Assembly (NCBI RefSeq): GCF_000330505.1
Contig: NW_004440331.1
Coordinates: forward strand, 128,524 to 140,102
Origin: Entamoeba invadens IP1
Taxonomy: Eukaryota > Evosea > Mastigamoebida > Endamoebidae
Length of the DNA stretch: 11,579 nucleotides
Direction: 5' to 3'
Below are positions 7,486 through 11,579 of this stretch, piece after piece (the stretch's first letter is position 1; every line of letters begins with the position of its first letter). Both the position numbers and the translations under genes were made by a program. Below the pieces are notes generated by a model. That model was not told the origin of the DNA. It searched no databases and saw only the letters and a list, made by a program, of their open reading frames with translations.

Positions 7486-8298
7486 TTAAAGAACTTGTTT
7501 CTTTTTATCAATAATTCGTGTTTCTAAACAAAATAACTAATTTTTAATATAACAATTAATAATATATTAACATTTTATCATTTAATTTTCCCCGAAATAT
7601 ATATTTCAATCATCATTGTAAAATTATTTTTGTTTACAAACATCAAAAACTCAATGTATAGTTTATATTCAATTGTTATTTAAGTTTAAAACGAAACCTT
7701 TCACAAATGAAAAAATCCCAAAAAGAATTTTAAATCGTGTTTTTATTTAAAAATAAAAATGTATTGATTTTGCTCTTAAAATATTATTTTTAAATCAAGA
7801 TTCGTATTTCTTTATTTTTTGAAACGTAGATTGTAAAACACCAGACACTTAAATTCAAAACATGTAAAATAATGCTTTTTGAAATATTGCAAAACACCAA
7901 ATTGTAAATGTTTTTTAACTTGAAAAATACAAATCAGTGTTAATTTTGAATTGTAAAAATAAACGTTTATTTACACGTGTTTAAAAATACAATATTATAT
8001 TTTATATATTATATATTGTATTTTAGTCATTCGGTTTTAAAATTTTATTGATTATTTTTTTAATTATTGTGAAATATTTTTAAATCACATATTTTCTTGT
8101 ATTTTAAATGTTGATACGAAAAAATTATATTTTTACAATAAATCATGTAAAAAATATTGAAAATGAAACAATATAATATTAATTAAAAAGTAAGAGTTGA
8201 ACTGTGAATGAAACTAAATAAACAAAAAAAACAATCAATGTCTGTAAATGATACGGACAATAAGTCTGCCATGACGATACGGACAATAAGTTTGTTGA
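7486..8298. other. Transposon 3' noncoding region
   Basis: About 800 bases of AT-rich sequence between the transposase stop and the inverted copy. There is an AT palindrome-like run near 7990-8025 and two TTG(T/C)AAAACACCA repeats near 7831 and 7887. It contains no credible gene. At 8250-8291 a 16-base direct repeat is listed separately. Confidence 0.6.
8250..8291 (+). repeat. Two copies of a 16-base direct repeat, 26-base period
   Basis: GATACGGACAATAAGT occurs at 8250-8265 and 8276-8291, separated by CTGCCATGAC. It abuts the end of the inverted transposase fragment and may mark the rearrangement junction that created it. Confidence 0.85.
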
Positions 8299-8415
8299 AA
8301 ATAGCAGACTGTAAAGTTATTTTTGATTGCTTGAAGGCACCGTATATTGTTTCAAGACGGTCTTTTGCCTTCCACGAATCGTAGATTGAGAGGATTCTTT
8401 TTTCCACTGTCGATT
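8299..8415 (-). pseudogene. Inverted fragment of the transposase gene
   Basis: The reverse strand encodes EKRILSIYDSWKAKDRLETI, then AFKQS and LQSAI, the same protein segment as 7169-7285 on the plus strand. It has about six base changes in 117. Similarity stops abruptly at both ends and no other part of the gene is present, so it is a local duplication-inversion or an insertion from another copy, not a gene. With the main copy it forms a long inverted repeat with a spacer of about 1 kb. A transcript through both could fold into a hairpin of about 117 bp. Confidence 0.9.
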
Positions 8416-8671
8416 ATTATAACAGTATGACTGATTAAGAAAGTCTATTTAATGATTGTTTTTCTTGATGTTTTATTGTTATTCTATTTTTATTGTATTT
8501 AAATATAGATTATTTATATTTATCTATTATTATAAATAGTTCAAATTGTTTATATAATTAGAACGTTTTAATATTTTGTACCGTTTCTCAAAAGTGCAGA
8601 TTAGGTTTTTCCTTTTTTAATGGAAAGCAATATATCGTAATTATTCAATAAAAATTATATTTTTATGTTCT

Positions 8672-8734
8672 CGAAGTTCTACCAAAATCTTCAACTAATT
8701 GATGGAAAACAACCAATTTATATGACCCCTATAC
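8672..8734 (-). repeat. Right terminal inverted repeat of the transposon
   Basis: Reverse complement of the left repeat with one mismatch, ending ...ATGACCCCTATA. The next bases, CAACTCAACACC, begin the right flank. With TATA at both ends, the exact boundary between target TA and transposon is ambiguous by two bases. Confidence 0.95.
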
Positions 8735-9375
8735 AACTCAACACCACGATGCAACTTTTATAAATGATTAAATATTGATTATTTAATATTAAATATTAAA
8801 AATAATTTTAATTATGTGTCAACACATTAAAAAGTTAACTTGCTCAAAGAATCATTCGTATTCGATTTATTTGTTTTTGTATCATGTTATGTTTAACTTC
8901 TATTTTATAATTATTAATGTAATGTATTAGAACTTGTAAAGATGATAATGAAATGTCGCAGTATCATGTTTTAAATTGTTGAACTGAAAATTTAAAGAAG
9001 TGCTTTATTCAAATAAATATAGTCCATTTTTTAATTTATACATTTTTGTTTTTTAATTTATTATTTTTTGTTAAACTACTTTATAATTCAAAATTTTTAG
9101 TTTTTTCAATTTTATTATTGTTGTATATACTTTTTCAGTTAACCATATTATAAACAATGTTGATGTAATTAGTTTCAAAAGTGCGATTTCAGTAAATCTA
9201 TCTTATACGGCTCCCATTTATTTTTTTTCCTAATTGTTGTCTTATATAAAAAGAAAAAAAAGCAATTTGATTAAACCCTTTTCATTTTATTATCAATAAT
9301 GATTACGTATTTTTTCAAGAAAAATAATCAGTTAAAAATAAGTTTAATAACTGGGAAGAACTACTTTATAGTGGT

Positions 9376-9390
9376 CTTAAAAGTCGCTGA
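9376..9390 (-). repeat. hAT-end-like motif, reverse orientation
   Basis: The reverse complement reads TCAGCGACTTTTAAG, close to TCGGCGACTTTTGAA at 9646-9660 and TTCGGCGACTTTATAG at 3321-3336. The CG dinucleotides are rare in this DNA. It may be a transposon terminus. No matching 8-base target duplication was found. Confidence 0.4.
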
Positions 9391-9644
9391 CCTAAATAAT
9401 TAGTTAAAATATTATTCAAAATATTATTTATCAAGTGAAAGGAATTGAAAAAAATAAACCATATAAATTTAATATAATTATTATCAAAAAATGAAAAAAT
9501 ACCGTCCCAATTATTATCTTCTCAAATATTTTTTAAAATATATTTGATTACAAATTATAACAATTATTGTGTTTTACACATTTTTGAGACAATAATGAAT
9601 ATGGTATAATTAATTAAAGTTAATAATTATTTAGTTCTAAAAAT

Positions 9645-9659
9645 GTCGGCGACTTTTGA
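9645..9659 (+). repeat. hAT-end-like motif, forward orientation
   Basis: GTCGGCGACTTTTGA begins a G+C-richer stretch that runs to about 9700 (ACCTGCGCACATATTCCG). It is in inverted orientation to the motif at 9376-9390. hAT termini often have a CAGNGGTCGGCAACTTT-like form, which it resembles loosely. Confidence 0.4.
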
Positions 9660-11151
9660 AGTAAAGACCTGCGCACATATTCCGTAGCTTTTGCATTTTT
9701 ACTTACAAAATTTTTGTCTCATTTTTGTTTTTCTATTTTTTGAATATCGAGTGCACCTTTAATCGACAAAATACACTTTTATTTTTGGAAAAATACTTTT
9801 ACCAAACTTTTTTTAGAATTATGCAAAAAAATACAAATTTAAAAATAATCATTATCATTTTATATTTAGTACCAGCCTTTCGATTCCTGATTTTACAAGC
9901 CTTTATTGTGTATTATTTAACTATAAATAATGAAAGTTATCCAAAATGAACAAAAAACACTGCGATTATTAATTGTTTTTACCAAAAGGTATAAACGCCT
10001 TTTGACCAAAAAGACAAAAAACTATTAAAACAATACATATAAAAACCCCAGTTATAACCAAATATTATACCATTTTTTTAATAAAAGACTCATTTTGGCA
10101 AATAATACATTTATAACAGACTTTAAAATGTATAATAACAGGAAATATTATCAGATGAGTATCTATAAAACCCCAATCTCAAAAATAATAAAAAATCATT
10201 TATGAAATGCAACACTCGGCTTTTTTTAATCATTCTATTTTCACTTGATAGATTATTTTTAATTTTTAATGTATTATTGTTTATTATTAGTTTATTTATA
10301 ATATATTATATTCAACCACATTATATTAATAATTTTTAATTTACAATTTACAATTATTCAACAATATAGAAATTATGAAAATAATATAAACCTAACTACC
10401 CATAAGAACAATTCACTTACAAATTCTGTTGTTTTGATTCTTTTGAATTGAATTAATCTTCCAATTTTAAATTATGGGATTCAATTTATTTAACAAAATA
10501 AGATATAAAAATAATACAAATAATAAATAATATAAATAATATAATTAGCTGTCTTTTAATAATTAACACAATTACTGATGTTTTTATTATTATGTTTGTG
10601 GTGATTATATACAATAATAATCACAATGGATATAATGATATTAACGACTTAATCTCTTTTATTCGGGCGTGAAAATAATTGTCATGCCTTATAATTCGCC
10701 ATTTTAAAATGTATTAGTTAGGCATGGTAACTATATAGTTTTGATATGGTTAATTTAAATATATTTTATATTATCTACTTGGTGTAGTCAATAAATTGCA
10801 AATAAGCATTATTTGATTTTTTAAGTGTTCAACATTATTATTGTTATCACTGAAAATATAAGTAGTTGAAGAAGTTGTATTTTAATTGTTTTAATCTTTG
10901 ATGAATATTTGGTTTATAGTCGGGTTTTTTACAATACCTATAAAAAATTATCGACTGGTTAAACAATTTTCTAAATCAAACTTATTGATAAACACAGTAA
11001 AATGCACACAACAATATGAAATACAAACATGGTGTGTTGTCTGTTACTTTATTGATAAATTTCTTTAAATTGAAATGTTTTTGTGATGATATCTTTTTTG
11101 TTTCAAAAAAGTTTATAAAGAAATTAATTAACAAAATCATTTTTTTGTAGT

Positions 11152-11250
11152 TTATAGGTAGGCCATAAATCCGTTACCGGCGACAGAGGGGTTACCGAAG
11201 ATAAAAGTTGCTTCTTTTTTTCTTTTGTATTGAAAAAAAGATTCTTGCAT
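11152..11250 (-). CDS. Short ORF (32 aa) or 3' end of an unseen gene
   Basis: On the reverse strand an ATG at 11250 opens a frame ending ATFIFGNPSVAGNGFMAYL and a stop at 11152-11154. The last 20 codons are far richer in G+C than anything within 1 kb. The frame is open further upstream to about 11316, though that part is Lys/Asn/Phe-rich. I do not recognise it. It might be a last exon, a transposon scrap or noncoding. The plus strand of the same patch has two GTTACCG copies at 11173-11179 and 11192-11198. Confidence 0.25.
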   Translation of the reverse strand: MQESFFQYKRKKEATFIFGNPSVAGNGFMAYL

Positions 11251-11264
11251 TTTTTTCCTTTCAT

Positions 11265-11579
11265 TTTTTAGGTTTTTTCTTAAAAAGTAGTGGATAAAGG
11301 ATTTTTTGTTTTAGCTGGTTTTTGTTGTCAAAGAAAAAAAAGAAAGAAAATTTTTCAAATCATAACCTAGATTAATAAATGTTTCGTCTTTTAATGGTTA
11401 AAAAAGCACCATTTAATTAATTTTTAATAATAATTTTAACTAAATACAATAATTGTTTTAAAATTGTTTAATCTTGTTTTTTTAAAAAACTTCCAAAATC
11501 AGTTGGCAAAACGGGATAATTTTTCACCAATGATAAATAGTTTTCAAAAATAATGCAAATAAGCCAAATTTTAATACCG
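11265..11579. other. AT-rich end of window, nothing recognised
   Basis: Long A and T runs with no credible open frame, RNA gene or repeat beyond simple sequence. Confidence 0.65.

Larger units (their letters stand above)
4682..8734 (+). mobile_element. Tc1/mariner/pogo-group DNA transposon with complete 63-bp TIRs
   Basis: About 4.05 kb bounded by near-identical terminal inverted repeats (4682-4744 and 8672-8734). TATA stands at both outer ends, consistent with duplication of a TA target. It contains a plus-strand DDE transposase with DDE_1/pogo-like motifs and an inverted partial copy of that gene near the right end. About 1.2 kb of AT-rich noncoding sequence precedes the transposase and about 0.8 kb follows it before the inverted copy, so the element is longer than most of the group. 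The near-perfect termini suggest it moved recently, possibly mobilised by another copy because its own transposase frame is broken. It lies 60 bases upstream of the ATG of the hAT remnant. Mariner-type elements are known from E. invadens and E. moshkovskii. I cannot assign the family name from memory. Confidence 0.9.
8735..11151. other. Long AT-rich region, no gene supported
   Basis: About 2.4 kb with very low G+C and no convincing coding frame. A 74-residue frame at 9725-9949 is Phe/Ile/Leu/Tyr-rich, as AT-rich DNA gives by chance. Distinct features are the CG-containing motifs at 9376-9390 (reverse) and 9645-9659 (forward), a hairpin CAAAAGG/CCTTTTG at 9983-9989 with 9998-10004, and an inverted pair CATGCCT/AGGCATG at 10683-10689 with 10720-10726. 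No tRNA or terminal inverted repeat was found. Confidence 0.65.

Noticed and set aside
9725..9949. 74-residue plus-strand frame resembling a membrane protein
   Set aside because: The hydrophobic composition follows from T-rich DNA, and it has no clear start context or family signal.

Overview
Base composition, gene content and promoter motifs suggest a protist nuclear contig, most likely Entamoeba, and E. invadens-like because of its DNA-transposon load. This is inference. Spacers are extremely AT-rich with long A/T runs, while the one clear host gene is much richer in G+C and has a GTATTTAAGC box about 33 bases before its ATG, matching the Entamoeba TATA element and very short leaders. The tRNA gene is eukaryotic: it has a short intron after the anticodon, lacks an encoded CCA and is followed by a T run.

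Layout: (1) 1-895, minus strand: the N-terminal three quarters of a flavodiiron protein (A-type flavoprotein, oxygen detoxification), cut by the window edge. (2) 931-1090: a G+C-rich patch of uncertain nature. (3) 1894-2652, minus: an unrecognised 252-residue ORF. (4) 2963-3045, plus: an intron-containing tRNA-Ile(UAU) gene with a C3-A70 mismatch. (5) About 3636-4622, minus: a broken hAT-type transposase. It has a degenerate BED finger and the start of the catalytic region, and stops just after the first catalytic Asp. (6) 4682-8734: a complete DNA transposon of the Tc1/mariner/pogo group, with 63-base terminal inverted repeats differing at one position, TATA at both outer ends, and a plus-strand DDE transposase broken by at least two frame changes. 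Between the transposase and the right terminus lies a 117-base inverted copy of part of the transposase. (7) 8735-11579: almost entirely AT-rich sequence without convincing genes, apart from small G+C-rich islands near 9376-9390, 9645-9700 and 11152-11225.

The main story is nested mobile DNA. The transposon sits 60 bases upstream of the ATG of a decayed hAT transposase, and a short CG-containing motif resembling hAT termini occurs at 3321, 9376 and 9645. I see no clear new defence or metabolic system. The strongest leads are the intact-ended transposon, its internal inverted transposase copy, the hAT remnant and the unusual tRNA.
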